A DNA stretch of 64,000 bases from Streptomonospora alba. Lineage in GTDB: Bacteria > Actinomycetota > Actinomycetes > Streptosporangiales > Streptosporangiaceae. The position numbers were made by a program, and so were the translations under genes. Within the stretch, counting starts at the first letter, position 1, and each line of letters opens with the position of its first letter. This document shows positions 51,020-61,200 of the stretch, piece by piece. Under the pieces are notes generated by a model. It made no database searches and had not been told where the DNA came from. It was given only the letters and a program-made list of their open reading frames with translations. The DNA is taken from positions 1 to 64,000 of the forward strand of contig NZ_JROO01000014.1 of the NCBI RefSeq assembly GCF_000826685.1. The letters are read 5' to 3'.

Positions 51020-51984
51020 GTGTTCTTTCACCCAACCGAGACGGACGCCACGCGTCGGCTCGGGCCCGGGCGCGCACCGCCGCCGGCGGTGCGCGCCCGG
51101 GCGCGCCGCGCGCCGGGCGTCCCAGTGCCTGGTGGGGACTTCCCGCGCTGCTGTTCTTCTCGCTGTTCGCAGTGCTGCCCATGGGGCTGGTCATCTACCT
51201 GTCGCTGACCGACTGGGGCGGACTGGGCTCCCCTCAGTTCATCGGGTTCGAGAACTGGACCCGACTGGCGGGCGACCCCGTGATGCACCAGGCGATCCTG
51301 CTGACCCTGCTGCTGACCGCCGGCAGCTGGGCGATGCAGACGCCGATCGCGATGCTGCTCGGTGTGTGGGCCGCGGGCCGTCAACGCAACCGGGCGGTGC
51401 TCTCGGCGATCTTCTTCGTGCCGCTGCTGCTGTCCTCGGCCGCCATCGCCATCATCTGGCGCGCGCTGCTGGATCCCAACTTCGGCCCGCTCGCCCAGAT
51501 CGGTCCGATGATCGGGGTGCCCGGCCTGGACATCCTCAGCAGCGAGTCCGGGGCGTTCCTGGTGATCCTGTTCGTCAGCGGGTGGCAGTTCATCCCGCTG
51601 CACACCCTGCTGTACCAGGGCGGAGCCCGCCAGATCCCCGAGTCGCTCTACCAGGCCGCCGAGATCGACGGCGCCGGCCGCTACCGCTCGTTCTGGCACA
51701 TCACGCTGCCCCAGTTGCGCAACACGATCACCACATCGTCGGTGCTGATGATCGTGGGGTCGCTGACCTACTTCGACACGGTCCTGATCATCACCGGCGG
51801 CGGCCCGGGGCACGCGACGACGATCGTGCCGTACCTGATGTACGAAGCCGGATTCGAGAACTACGAGTACGGCTACGCCAGCGCAGTGGCCTGCGTGCTG
51901 GTGGCCGTGGCCACCCTCGCTTCGCTGCTGATGGTGCGCTTCACCGGATTCGGCTCTATGCGCAGCACCCGGGAGGGGATGTGA
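51016..51984 (+). CDS. Sugar ABC transporter permease (BxlF/MalF-like)
   Basis: A 322-residue permease with six main membrane segments after a basic Ala/Arg-rich cytoplasmic leader (about 1-35). The MalF-type EAA loop is YQAAEIDGAGRYRSFWHITLPQLRNTI. It starts at GTG 51016, overlapping the preceding stop (GTGA), and ends in an overlap with the second permease, so the three transporter genes are translationally coupled. Confidence 0.92.
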   Translation: MSVLSPNRDGRHASARARARTAAGGARPGAPRAGRPSAWWGLPALLFFSLFAVLPMGLVIYLSLTDWGGLGSPQFIGFENWTRLAGDPVMHQAILLTLLLTAGSWAMQTPIAMLLGVWAAGRQRNRAVLSAIFFVPLLLSSAAIAIIWRALLDPNFGPLAQIGPMIGVPGLDILSSESGAFLVILFVSGWQFIPLHTLLYQGGARQIPESLYQAAEIDGAGRYRSFWHITLPQLRNTITTSSVLMIVGSLTYFDTVLIITGGGPGHATTIVPYLMYEAGFENYEYGYASAVACVLVAVATLASLLMVRFTGFGSMRSTREGM

Positions 51985-52892
51985 CCGCGACCTCTCCGGC
52001 ACCCGCCGGCCAGCAGATCCGGAGCACGGGACCGCGCTCCGGCGCCCCCGGCCCCCGCAAGCGCCTGCGCAGCTGGCGCCAGCGCCCCAACCCGGTCGCC
52101 GGGCTGGGCGCCTTCGCCTGGCTGCTGGTGGTGGGCGTACCGCTGTACGCCCTGCTGGTGGCCACGTTCCAGGAGACCTCGGAATACCGGTCCGCAGGGC
52201 CGCTCGGCATTCCCTCCGATCCGACCCTGGACAACTACGCCAAGGCGATCGACAACGGGCTCGTGGGCTTCGTGCTCAACACGCTCGTGGTGACCGCGGC
52301 GGTGGTCGCCATCGTCGTCGCCCTTGCGGTCACGGCCGGCTACGCCATCGTGCGCACCCGGTCCCTGCTGACCAACTCGCTGTTCCGGGCGTTCCTGCTG
52401 GGGCTGGCCATCCCCAACCAGGCGGTGATCATCCCGGTCTATCTGATCATCATCGAGATGGGCCTGTACGACTCGCTGATCGCCATCATGCTGCCTACCG
52501 CGGCCTTCGCGCTGCCGGTGTGCATCCTGATCCTGACCGGGTCCATGCGCGACATCTCCGACGACCTCTACGAGGCCATGGAGCTGGACGGCGCGGGGTC
52601 GGTGCGCATGTTCTTCCGCCTGGTCGTGCCGCTCTCGCGGTCGGGCATCAGCACCATCGCGGTCTACGCCGCGCTGCAGGCCTGGAACGGGTTCCTGTTC
52701 CCGCTGATCCTGACCCAGTCGGCGAACAAGCGGGTGATCACGCTGGGCCTGTTCGAGTTCCAGGGGCAGTACCGGGTCGACATCCCCGGGCTTCTGGCCG
52801 CCGTCGTGCTGGCGACGGTCCCCCTGTTCATCGTCTATCTGATCGCTCGCCGGTCCCTGGTCAGCGGAATGATGGGCGTCGGCGGCAAGTAG
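51981..52892 (+). CDS. Sugar ABC transporter permease (BxlG/MalG-like)
   Basis: A 303-residue permease with six membrane segments and the MalG-type loop LYEAMELDGAGSVRMFFRLVVPLSRSGI. A basic Pro/Arg-rich leader of about 35 residues precedes the first helix. GTG 51981 overlaps the preceding stop and has GGGAGGGG upstream. Confidence 0.92.
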   Translation: MTATSPAPAGQQIRSTGPRSGAPGPRKRLRSWRQRPNPVAGLGAFAWLLVVGVPLYALLVATFQETSEYRSAGPLGIPSDPTLDNYAKAIDNGLVGFVLNTLVVTAAVVAIVVALAVTAGYAIVRTRSLLTNSLFRAFLLGLAIPNQAVIIPVYLIIIEMGLYDSLIAIMLPTAAFALPVCILILTGSMRDISDDLYEAMELDGAGSVRMFFRLVVPLSRSGISTIAVYAALQAWNGFLFPLILTQSANKRVITLGLFEFQGQYRVDIPGLLAAVVLATVPLFIVYLIARRSLVSGMMGVGGK

Positions 52893-52932
52893 TCGGCGCG
52901 CCTGCCCCCCACCGGCACCGACAGCCACTGAA

Positions 52933-52952
52933 AGCCCCGCGTGCGCGGGGCT
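52933..52952 (+). terminator. Small intercistronic hairpin before the GH3 gene
   Basis: AGCCCCGCG/CGCGGGGCT in the 82-bp gap between the permease and GH3 genes. Its size suggests a stability or partial-termination element rather than a full stop. Confidence 0.4.
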
Positions 52953-52974
52953 CCGTAATGAAGAAGGACGGTAT

Positions 52975-55347
52975 ATGTCGCCCCATTCCAACCCCGCCCC
53001 CTGGCAGGACGCCGAGCGTCCGGCCGCTGAACGGGCGGGCGAGGTTCTCCGGCTCATGACCTTAGAGGAGAAGGTCGCCCAGCTCTACGGGGTCTGGGTG
53101 GGCGCCGACGGATCCGGTGAGGGCGTCGCCCCCCACCAGCACGACCTGGCCGAGGAACCACCCGACTGGGAGGGCGTCATCTCCCACGGGCTCGGCCAGC
53201 TCACCCGGCCGTTCGGCACCGCTCCCGTCGACCCGGCCATGGGGGTGCAGGCGCTGGCCAACTCGCAGAAGGAGATCGCCGCCGCCAACCGCTTCAGCAT
53301 CCCCGCCATCGCGCACGAGGAGTGCCTCTCGGGCTTCGCCGCGTGGAAGGCCACCGTCTATCCCACGCCGCTGGCCTGGGGCGCCTCCTTCGACCCCGAC
53401 CTCGTGGAGCGGATGGCGGTCCAGATCGGCTCCTCGATGCGGCGCGTCGGCGTGCACCAGGGGCTGTCACCGGTCCTGGACGTCTCCCGCGACTCCCGCT
53501 GGGGCCGCACCGAGGAGACGATCGGCGAGGACCCCTACCTCGTCGGCACCGTGGCCACCGCCTACGTGCGCGGGCTGCAGTCGGCGGGCGTCGTCGCGAC
53601 TCTCAAGCACTTCGCCGGGTACTCGGCGTCGCGGGCCGGGCGCAACCTCGCCCCGGTCTCGGCGGGCCCGCGGGAGTTCGCCGACCTGCTGCTTCCCCCC
53701 TTCGAGATGGCGGTGGCACTCGGCGGCGCCAAGTCGGTCATGCCCTCCTACACGGCCAACGACGGCGTGCCCGCCACCGCCGACCCCGGGCTGCTCACCT
53801 ATCTGCTGCGCGAGGAGTGGGGCTTCTCCGGGACCGTGGTCTCCGACTACTTCGCGGTGACGTTCCTGGAGACCCTGCACGGCACCGCGGGCTCGGCGGG
53901 CGATGCCGCGGTCGCGGCGCTGGAGGCAGGTGTCGACATCGAGCTGCCGACGCTGCGCTCCTACGGCGCGCCGCTGGTGGAGGCGGTGCGCCAGGAGCGG
54001 ATCTCCGAGGAGCTCGTGGACCGCGCCGCGCTGCGCGTGCTCACCCAGAAGTGCGAACTGGGCCTGCTCGACGCCGACTGGACGCCGTTCCCCGCCGAAG
54101 GCTCCAACGGGGCCGAGGCGGCGCCCGACGTCGACATCGACCTGGACCCCGCCGAGCACCGCGACCTGGCCCGCCGCCTGGCCGAGGAGTCGGTGGTGCT
54201 GCTGGCCAACCCCGGCGGCGCGCTGCCGCTGGCGGGCGGGCGCCGGACGGCCGTGGTGGGGCCGCTGGCCGGCTCCACCGAGGGCATGCTGGGCTGCTAC
54301 TCCTTCCCCGCCCACGTCGGCCCCTCCCACCCCGACACCGACATCGGCATCGACGTGCCCACGCTGCTGGATGCGCTGCGCGCCGAACTGCCCGGCACCG
54401 AACTGGAGCACCGGCGCGGATGCGGCGTCGACGACCCGGACACCTCCGGCATCGCCGAGGCCGTCGCCGCCGCCGAGGCCGCCGAGGTGTGCGTGGCCGT
54501 GGTGGGCGACAGGGCCGGGCTCTTCGGTCGCGGCACGTCCGGCGAGGGCTGCGACGTCGCCGACCTGCGCCTGCCCGGCGTCCAGCGGCAGCTGGTGGAT
54601 GCGCTGCTGGAGACCGGCACTCCCGTGGTGCTGGTAGTGATGAGCGGGCGCCCCTACGGGCTGGAGGATCTGGCCGAGAGGTCGGCGGCCGCGGTGCAGG
54701 CGTTCTTCCCCGGCGAGGAGGGCGGTCCGGCGGTCGCCGGCGTGCTGGCGGGGCGGGTCAACCCGAGCGGCCGGCTGCCCGTGGGGGTGCCGCGGGAGAT
54801 CGGCGCGCAGCCCGTGTCCTACCTGGCCCCCTCCCTGGGGCGGCGCAGCGAGGTCAGCTCGGTCGACCCCACGGCGCTCTACCCCTTCGGCCACGGCCTG
54901 TCCTACACCTCCTTCGCGTGGACGGACTTCCGCGTCGACGCCCGCCCCGCGGTCGCCGGCGATCCGTCCGCGACCACCACCGACGGCTCCTTCACCGTGG
55001 GCTGCACGGTGCGCAACACGGGAGCGCGCGCCGGCGCCGAGGTCGTCCAGCTCTACCTGGGCGACCCGGTGGCCCGGGTGAGCCGGCCGGTGCGCAGCCT
55101 GATCGGCTACGCGCGGGTGGAGCTGCAACCGGGCCAGGAGCGGCGGGTGGAGTTCGCCGTCGCGGCCGACCTCGCGGCCTACACCGGGCCCGACGGGCGG
55201 CGCGTCGTCGATGCCGGCGATCTGGACCTGTCCCTGGCCGCCTCCAGCGAGGACATCCGCCACACCGCGCGGGTGCGCCTGGAGGGGGAGACCCGGGAGG
55301 TCGACCACACCCGCCATCTGGTGAGCGAGGCGGTCGTGGGCGAGTAG
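52975..55347 (+). CDS. GH3 beta-xylosidase/beta-glucosidase (BxlA-like)
   Basis: A 790-residue three-domain GH3 enzyme without a signal peptide, so intracellular. Domain 1 (about 1-370) has the KHF motif (211-213) and the nucleophile Asp in VVSDYFAV (D291). Domain 2 (about 395-620) is the alpha/beta sandwich, and the C-terminal FnIII-like domain (about 680-780) starts near CTVRNTGARAGAEVVQLYLGD. The N-terminal sequence LTLEEKVAQLYG-like and VTFLETLHGTAG after the nucleophile resemble BxlA-type beta-xylosidases. It would split imported xylobiose to xylose. AAGAAGGA lies 8 bp before ATG 52975. Confidence 0.9.
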   Translation: MSPHSNPAPWQDAERPAAERAGEVLRLMTLEEKVAQLYGVWVGADGSGEGVAPHQHDLAEEPPDWEGVISHGLGQLTRPFGTAPVDPAMGVQALANSQKEIAAANRFSIPAIAHEECLSGFAAWKATVYPTPLAWGASFDPDLVERMAVQIGSSMRRVGVHQGLSPVLDVSRDSRWGRTEETIGEDPYLVGTVATAYVRGLQSAGVVATLKHFAGYSASRAGRNLAPVSAGPREFADLLLPPFEMAVALGGAKSVMPSYTANDGVPATADPGLLTYLLREEWGFSGTVVSDYFAVTFLETLHGTAGSAGDAAVAALEAGVDIELPTLRSYGAPLVEAVRQERISEELVDRAALRVLTQKCELGLLDADWTPFPAEGSNGAEAAPDVDIDLDPAEHRDLARRLAEESVVLLANPGGALPLAGGRRTAVVGPLAGSTEGMLGCYSFPAHVGPSHPDTDIGIDVPTLLDALRAELPGTELEHRRGCGVDDPDTSGIAEAVAAAEAAEVCVAVVGDRAGLFGRGTSGEGCDVADLRLPGVQRQLVDALLETGTPVVLVVMSGRPYGLEDLAERSAAAVQAFFPGEEGGPAVAGVLAGRVNPSGRLPVGVPREIGAQPVSYLAPSLGRRSEVSSVDPTALYPFGHGLSYTSFAWTDFRVDARPAVAGDPSATTTDGSFTVGCTVRNTGARAGAEVVQLYLGDPVARVSRPVRSLIGYARVELQPGQERRVEFAVAADLAAYTGPDGRRVVDAGDLDLSLAASSEDIRHTARVRLEGETREVDHTRHLVSEAVVGE

Positions 55348-55368
55348 CCCGCGGACCACGCTGGATCC

Positions 55369-55423
55369 GGGCCGGATCCGGGCGGCGGCGGTGCACGGAC
55401 CGCCGCCGCGCCGGGTCCGGCCC
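55369..55423 (+). terminator. Terminator of the sugar ABC/GH3 operon
   Basis: A long stem of about 24 bp with one mismatch and one bulge (GGGCCGGATCCGG-GCGGCGGCGGT with its complement) begins 22 bp after the GH3 stop. Confidence 0.75.
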
Positions 55424-55531
55424 GTTCGCGTTCTGCCCGACTGTCGGCGCGACCGCCGCAGGCCCGGCGAAACGAACGAATGCGGGCGAATCCCCGCGTG
55501 CGGCGCCGCCGGAACGGACGCGCGCCGGGAC

Positions 55532-55566
55532 GGCGGGGGCGGCCGATGGCATCGGCCGCCCCCGCC
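55532..55566 (+). terminator. Second hairpin terminator
   Basis: Perfect 16-bp stem with a 3-nt loop (GGC), between the operon terminator and the CelR box. Confidence 0.65.
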
Positions 55567-55650
55567 GCTTTCCGCGCCGTCGGCCGGCCCAGGGGAGGGG
55601 AGTGCCGGGCCGGATCCGGGCGGCGAACGGGGAAACCGTCCGCAACGCTC

Positions 55651-55664
55651 TGGGAGCGCTCCCA
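55651..55664. promoter_or_regulatory. Second CelR/CebR operator (TGGGAGCGCTCCCA)
   Basis: Exact 14-bp match, 90 bp upstream of the threonine dehydratase start and over 300 bp past the GH3 stop. It may make the dehydratase gene CelR-responsive, or it may be a leftover. Confidence 0.8.
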
Positions 55665-55753
55665 TCAACGTAAGCGGGGGTGTGCGAGCTGTCAACGGGG
55701 GTGAAGGACACCGGTGCCGGGACGCGCGGCGCACACGCGGGCATACTGCGGTC

Positions 55754-56701
55754 ATGGAGCTGATCACGTCCGCTGATGTCGCCGCCGCAGAGGAGCGCCT
55801 GGCCGGAGCCGCCGTGCGCACCACGCTTGTGCCCTGCGAATGGGCGCCGGGGGAGCTGTGGGTGAAGCCGGAGAACCTGCAGCCGGTAGGCGCCTTCAAG
55901 ATCCGCGGGGCCGGCAACGCCCTCGCCCGCCTCGACCCGCAGCGGCGCCGCGCCGGGGTGATCACGCATTCCTCGGGCAACCACGGCCAGGCCCTGGCCT
56001 ATGCCGCCCGCATGCACGGCGTCCGCTGCGTGGTGGTGGTGCCCGAGGGGGCGCCGCGCGTCAAGGTGGCGGCCATGCACGGCTTCGGCGCCGAAACCGT
56101 GAGCGTGGAGCCGGTCCGCCGCGTCGAGAAGGCCCGGGAACTCGCCGAGGAGCAGGGACTGACGCTCGTGCCGCCCTTCGACCACCTCGACGTGATCGCG
56201 GGACAGGGCACCGTCGGCAGCGAAATCGCCGCCGATCTGCCCGGCGTCGAAACGGTGCTGGTCCCGGTGGGCGGGGGCGGACTGGCCGCGGGCGTGGCCA
56301 CAGCGGTCAAGGCCCGCTGCCCGCAGGCCCGCGTGGTGGGCGTCGAACCCGAACTGGCCGCCGACGCCAAGCAGAGCCTGGAACGCGGCAGGCTCACCCC
56401 CTGGCCGGCCGAGCGCACCCAGCGCACCATGGCCGACGGCGTGCGGGTGGGGCCTTCGGAGCTGACGTTCGCTCACCTGCGCGCGCGCCTCGACGGCATC
56501 GTCGCGGTCAGCGAGGAGGAGATCTTCGCGGCGATGGGTGCGCTGGCCCTCAGCGCCCGCCTGGTCGCCGAGCCCAGCGGGGCGGTGGCCGCCGCGGCCC
56601 ATCTGGCCGGACGCGCCCCCGGCGGACGCACCGTCGCGGTGGTCTCGGGCGGCAACGTGGTGCCCGACCTGCTGGCGCGGGCGGTCACGGCCGAAGGGTG
56701 A
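55754..56701 (+). CDS. PLP-dependent threonine/serine dehydratase or serine racemase
   Basis: A 315-residue fold-type II PLP enzyme without a regulatory ACT domain, so closer to catabolic dehydratases or serine racemases than to biosynthetic IlvA. The PLP Lys is K49 in GAFKIRGA, the substrate-binding loop is SSGNHGQALAYAA, and the phosphate-binding PVGGGGLAAG lies around 180. The C-terminal VVSGGNV is typical. CATACT a few bases upstream of ATG 55754 could be a -10 hexamer of a leaderless transcript. Confidence 0.88.
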   Translation: MELITSADVAAAEERLAGAAVRTTLVPCEWAPGELWVKPENLQPVGAFKIRGAGNALARLDPQRRRAGVITHSSGNHGQALAYAARMHGVRCVVVVPEGAPRVKVAAMHGFGAETVSVEPVRRVEKARELAEEQGLTLVPPFDHLDVIAGQGTVGSEIAADLPGVETVLVPVGGGGLAAGVATAVKARCPQARVVGVEPELAADAKQSLERGRLTPWPAERTQRTMADGVRVGPSELTFAHLRARLDGIVAVSEEEIFAAMGALALSARLVAEPSGAVAAAAHLAGRAPGGRTVAVVSGGNVVPDLLARAVTAEG

Positions 56702-56761
56702 GGCCGGGCCGCCGGAGAGGTGTCCGCCGATCCGGCCCGGGGGGAAGACGGGCCGCGCGGT

Positions 56762-56998
56762 TCAGGCGGGCTGGTGCTCGCGCCGCCGCTCGCCGGCCTC
56801 GCGGTCCGTGCCCTCCGATGAGGCGCTCGGCGCGTCCGCCGGCCGCGGCGCCTCGTGGGGCGTGGGAATCCCGGCCCGCTCGTCCAAGCGGTTCTCCAAC
56901 GCCTGGTAGGCGATGTAGGCGGCTCCGCCGAGCAGGATCAGACCGATCCCGCCCAGGATGACGACGAGCCCCGTCGTCATCAGCCCGGTGTCGATCAT
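56762..56998 (-). CDS. Small single-pass membrane protein
   Basis: A 78-residue hypothetical protein. A hydrophobic segment (about 4-33, TTGLVVILGGIGLILLGGAAYIAYQAL) is followed by a charged, Pro/Ala/Arg-rich tail. ATG 56998 is preferred because GGAGG sits 8 bp upstream; GTG 57007 is an alternative. I do not recognise a family. Confidence 0.65.
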   Translation of the reverse strand: MIDTGLMTTGLVVILGGIGLILLGGAAYIAYQALENRLDERAGIPTPHEAPRPADAPSASSEGTDREAGERRREHQPA

Positions 56999-57263
56999 CC
57001 GGATCACCTCCGCTGCTCGATGGGTGGGAACCGTTCCCGGCGTCGATCGTAATCGGTGTTAACCCGAGTTGTCGGTGTTTGCGACCGTGAGCCCGGCCAT
57101 AGGTCCGCCCCGCTCCGCCGTCCTCCGCAGCAGAGCCCGCCGGATCGCGTGTCCGCCGCGCCCTTCCCCGTTCCGCGGTGTCGGGGGGTGATCCGGAGGG
57201 AAGACACCTTCGACGGGAACCGCGGTCGTACCCGCCGCCGGCGGCACTACCGGGAGGAGGCCC

Positions 57264-57704
57264 ATGGCCACGATCGAGGACGTCATGGCCGTCATGGAGC
57301 AGTGTGGGCACCTGGGGATCGTCTCGACCACCCGCTCCGACGGCTCGATCCAGTCCACCGTCGTCACGGCCGGCGTCGTCGCCCACCCCCTCTCGGGTGA
57401 GCGCGTCGTCGGCTTCACCACCGCCGGGACCGGCGCCAAGCTCCGCTTCCTGCGCCGCCGCCCGCAGGCCACGATCGTCTTCCAGCCCGGCTTCCACTGG
57501 GCCTCCGTCGAGGGCACGGCCGACCTCGTCGGCTACGACGATCCACGCGAGGGCGTCGACGCCGAAGGCCTCCGGCAGCTGCTGCGCGACGTCTTCACCG
57601 CGGCGGGCGGCACCCATGAGGACTTCGACGCCTACGACCGCGCGATGGCCGAGGAGCGCCGCAGCGCCGTGCTGATCCGGCCCGTGCGGATCCTGTCCCT
57701 GTGA
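57264..57704 (+). CDS. PPOX-class pyridoxamine-oxidase-like (F420-dependent) protein
   Basis: A 146-residue split-barrel flavoprotein-like protein (HLGIVSTTRSDGSIQSTVVTAGVVAHPLSGERVVGFTTAGTGAKLRFLRRRPQATIVFQPGFHWASVEGTADLVG). It is distantly related to the PPOX protein at 9.5 kb. The cofactor (F420 or FMN) and substrate are unknown. A strong GGGAGGAGG ribosome-binding site precedes ATG 57264. Confidence 0.88.
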   Translation: MATIEDVMAVMEQCGHLGIVSTTRSDGSIQSTVVTAGVVAHPLSGERVVGFTTAGTGAKLRFLRRRPQATIVFQPGFHWASVEGTADLVGYDDPREGVDAEGLRQLLRDVFTAAGGTHEDFDAYDRAMAEERRSAVLIRPVRILSL

Positions 57705-57812
57705 CCGTGCCCCGGAGCCCTGCGCCCGGCGCGGCGCGCCCCGGCATCCCGCGGCGCACGGCGGCATGCGAAGCTGACATCCGTTTGGCTGCTTTTGTCG
57801 GAAGGATGTGGA

Positions 57813-58829
57813 TTGGGGATTCTTCGGGAGCTCGACGTCGGCGTCATCGCGGCACCGATGGCCGGGGGAGCGAGCACCCCTGAGCTCGCCGCAGCCGTCG
57901 GCGCCGCCGGCGGACTGGGATTCCTCGCCGCCGGCTATCTCACGGCGGAGGCGATGGGCGAGCGGATCGGCCGGCTGCGTGCGCTCACCGACCGCCCGTT
58001 CGGCGTCAACCTCTTCGTCCCCGCTCGGGACACGGCCGACCCCCAGGCGCTGGCCGCCTACCGGGAGCGGATGGAACGCGAGGCCGCGCGCCTGGGGGTG
58101 GAGCCCGGAGCGGCGGTGTGGGGCGACGACGACTACCCGGCCAAACTCGCCGCGTTGCGCGCCGACCCGGTCCCGCTGGTGAGTTTCACCTTCGGCTGTC
58201 CCGCCCCCGCCGACATCGCGTCCCTGCGGCGCGCGGGCACCGAGGTGATGGTCACCGTCACCACCTCCGCGGAGGCCGAGGCCGCGGCCGATGCCGGCGC
58301 GGACGCGTTGTGCGTCCAGGGGGCCGAGGCGGGCGGCCACCAGGCCTCCTTCGAGGACGCCTACGAGCGCACGATCCCGCTGGCGCAGCTCCTGGCCGAG
58401 GTGCGCGCCCGGGTCCGGCTCCCTGTGGTGGCAGCGGGCGGGATCGGCGACGCGGCCGAGGCGCGGCGCGCCCTGACGGGCGGCGCGGTGGCCGTGCAGC
58501 TGGGCACCGCGCTGCTGTGCACTCCCGAAAGCGGTGCCGCCCAGGTGCACAAGGACGCCCTGCTCCGGCAGCGCTTCGCCCGCACGGCGGTCACGCGCGC
58601 CTTCAGCGGGCGCCGGGCGCGCGCCCTGGCGAACCGGTTTCTCGCCGAGCACGACGGGTCGGCCCCCGCCGCCTATCCGCACATCCACCACATGACCGCC
58701 CCCCTCCGGGCGGCGGCGGCCCGGGCCGCCGCCGCCGACACGGTGCACCTGTGGGCCGGGACCGCCTTCCGCGCGGTCCGGGAGCGCCCGGCCGCCGAGG
58801 TCGTCGCCGACATCGCCGCGGACCTCTAG
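57813..58829 (+). CDS. Nitronate monooxygenase (NPD-like) family protein
   Basis: A 338-residue TIM-barrel FMN enzyme of the 2-nitropropane dioxygenase family. It has VIAAPMAGGASTPELAAAVGAAGGLGFLAAGY at the N-terminus, the FMN/substrate loop CVQGAEAGGHQASF with the catalytic His, VVAAGGIGDAAEARRALTGGAVAVQLGTALLCTPES at the phosphate site, and FSGRRARALANRF near the C-terminus. It would oxidise nitronates such as propionate 3-nitronate. TTG 57813 is preferred as the start because GGAAGGA lies 6 bp upstream; TTG 57795 is an alternative. Confidence 0.88.
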   Translation: MGILRELDVGVIAAPMAGGASTPELAAAVGAAGGLGFLAAGYLTAEAMGERIGRLRALTDRPFGVNLFVPARDTADPQALAAYRERMEREAARLGVEPGAAVWGDDDYPAKLAALRADPVPLVSFTFGCPAPADIASLRRAGTEVMVTVTTSAEAEAAADAGADALCVQGAEAGGHQASFEDAYERTIPLAQLLAEVRARVRLPVVAAGGIGDAAEARRALTGGAVAVQLGTALLCTPESGAAQVHKDALLRQRFARTAVTRAFSGRRARALANRFLAEHDGSAPAAYPHIHHMTAPLRAAAARAAAADTVHLWAGTAFRAVRERPAAEVVADIAADL

Positions 58830-58880
58830 ACGGCGCCACCGTGCAACGGGCGTGCCGCGGCCGCGCGGCGCCGGCGCGCG

Positions 58881-59753
<873 letters not shown>

Positions 59754-59917
59754 GTCTTCCTCCAGCTGGTGCGTGGGTGCCGCTCGGGCAAGGCTACTCG
59801 GCCCCCTGCGCCGGGTCGGGGCGGTGGTTAGACTCGGTGGCGTCGTCGCGGTGAACGCCCCGGACACCGGCTGGTCGGTCAGCCCGGCTGCCGGGGCGGT
59901 CGAGGAAGCGGGACAGG

Positions 59918-60838
59918 ATGCAGCCGACCGTCGCCTCACCCTCCGGTGCCGTCTGGCGCGTGCAGATCGACCGCGCCATGTGGGTGGCCGGCGTGCGCGC
60001 GCTCATGCTTCAGGCGCTTCACCCGCTGGCCATGCAGGGCGTCTGGCAGCGCTCGGATTTCATGGAGGACCCCACCGGGCGGCTCACGCGCACCGCCGAC
60101 TTCGTCGCCGCCACCACCTACGGCAGCCCGCAGGAGGCCGCCGAACTGGGTCGGCGGGTCCGGGCCGTGCACGCCCGCCTGGCCTTCACCGATCCCGCCA
60201 CCGGCCGCCGGCACCGCGTCGACGAACCCGAGCTGCTGCTGTGGGTGCACTGCGCCGAAGTGGTCTCCTACCTGGAGGTCGTCACGCGCGCGGGCGTGCG
60301 GATGAATCGGCGCGGGGCCGACGCCTACTTCGCCGAGCAGACCCGCACCGCCGCCCTGGTGGGACTGGATCCCGCCGAGGTCCCCGCCTCGGTCGCGCAG
60401 ATGCGCGCCTATCTCGCCCGGATGCGCCCGCGGCTGGCGGCCACCCCCGAGGCCGCCGCGGCCGTGCGGTTCCTGCTGTGGCCCAAGGCGCCCGAGCGGC
60501 TCAAGGCCCTGGCGTGGCTGAAACCGCTGTGGTTGCCGGTGGGCGCGTTGTCGTACTACACGCTGCCGGACTGGGCGCGGCGCGCCTACGGGACCCTGCC
60601 CGAGCCCCCGGGCACCCAGGCGGCGGTCACCGCCGCCCTGCGCGGGGTGCGCGCCGGCCTCAACGCCGCCCCCGCCTCCCTCTATCTGCGCCTGTTCGAC
60701 GACGCCACCGTCGAGCGCGCCCACCGCGCCCGCGAACGCCTCGCGGCCGCCGGCTACGACGTGCGCGGCGGCCTCGCGGCCCTCACCGACCCCGCCACCT
60801 GGCCGCGTCCGCAGCGGGCGACCGAGGCCGCCGACTGA
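59918..60838 (+). CDS. DUF2236 (MpaB-like) oxygenase family protein
   Basis: A 306-residue protein of the MpaB/latex-clearing-protein-related DUF2236 family, some members of which are heme b oxygenases. The start SGAVWRVQIDRAMWVAGVRALMLQALHPLAMQGVWQRSDFMEDPTGRL, the segment LLLWVHCAEVVSYLEV and the late YYTLPDWARRAYG are family features. The substrate is unknown. It is divergent from the hydrolase and 16 bp before a small membrane protein gene. Confidence 0.85.
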   Translation: MQPTVASPSGAVWRVQIDRAMWVAGVRALMLQALHPLAMQGVWQRSDFMEDPTGRLTRTADFVAATTYGSPQEAAELGRRVRAVHARLAFTDPATGRRHRVDEPELLLWVHCAEVVSYLEVVTRAGVRMNRRGADAYFAEQTRTAALVGLDPAEVPASVAQMRAYLARMRPRLAATPEAAAAVRFLLWPKAPERLKALAWLKPLWLPVGALSYYTLPDWARRAYGTLPEPPGTQAAVTAALRGVRAGLNAAPASLYLRLFDDATVERAHRARERLAAAGYDVRGGLAALTDPATWPRPQRATEAAD

Positions 60839-60854
60839 GGACTAGCCTGGAGGA

Positions 60855-61076
60855 ATGCAGCGGCGAAAGCGCAGGTACGTCTGGCTCATGACCACCTGCC
60901 TGGTGCTGTTCGGCGGTTCGCTGCCGGTGTATCACCTGGCGGGCACCGGCTGGGCGCTGGCGATGTGCGCGGTGGCCATGGTCCTGCCGCCCGTCGCCGT
61001 GGTCATCGGCAACACGCCCGACCCCGACGACCCGCAGGACCGCGGCACCGGATACGGGCCCGACGCCCCGCGCTGA
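60855..61076 (+). CDS. DUF3099-like small membrane protein
   Basis: A 73-residue protein with a basic N-terminus and two membrane segments (about 8-28 and 33-52), ending in an acidic Pro/Gly-rich tail. RRYVWLMTTCLVLFGGSLPVYHLAGTGWALAMCAVAMVLPPVAVVIGN matches the DUF3099 layout. Function unknown. GGAGGA-type bases lie just upstream of ATG 60855. Confidence 0.75.
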   Translation: MQRRKRRYVWLMTTCLVLFGGSLPVYHLAGTGWALAMCAVAMVLPPVAVVIGNTPDPDDPQDRGTGYGPDAPR

Positions 61077-61200
61077 GACCCTCGCCTGCGGCCCGGAGCG
61101 GCGCATCGGCGCCTGTGCGCAGCGGTGGGCGCCCGTAGGATGGAAGGTGAGCGGCCATAAGCGGTCCATCAACGTCGAGCCATGTCCGGGAGGCATCACC

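Larger units (their letters stand above)
55348..55753. other. Intergenic region with two terminators and a second CelR box
   Basis: About 400 bp between the GH3 gene and the threonine dehydratase gene, holding hairpins at 55369-55423 and 55532-55566 and the CelR box at 55651-55664. No further gene is seen. Confidence 0.7.
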
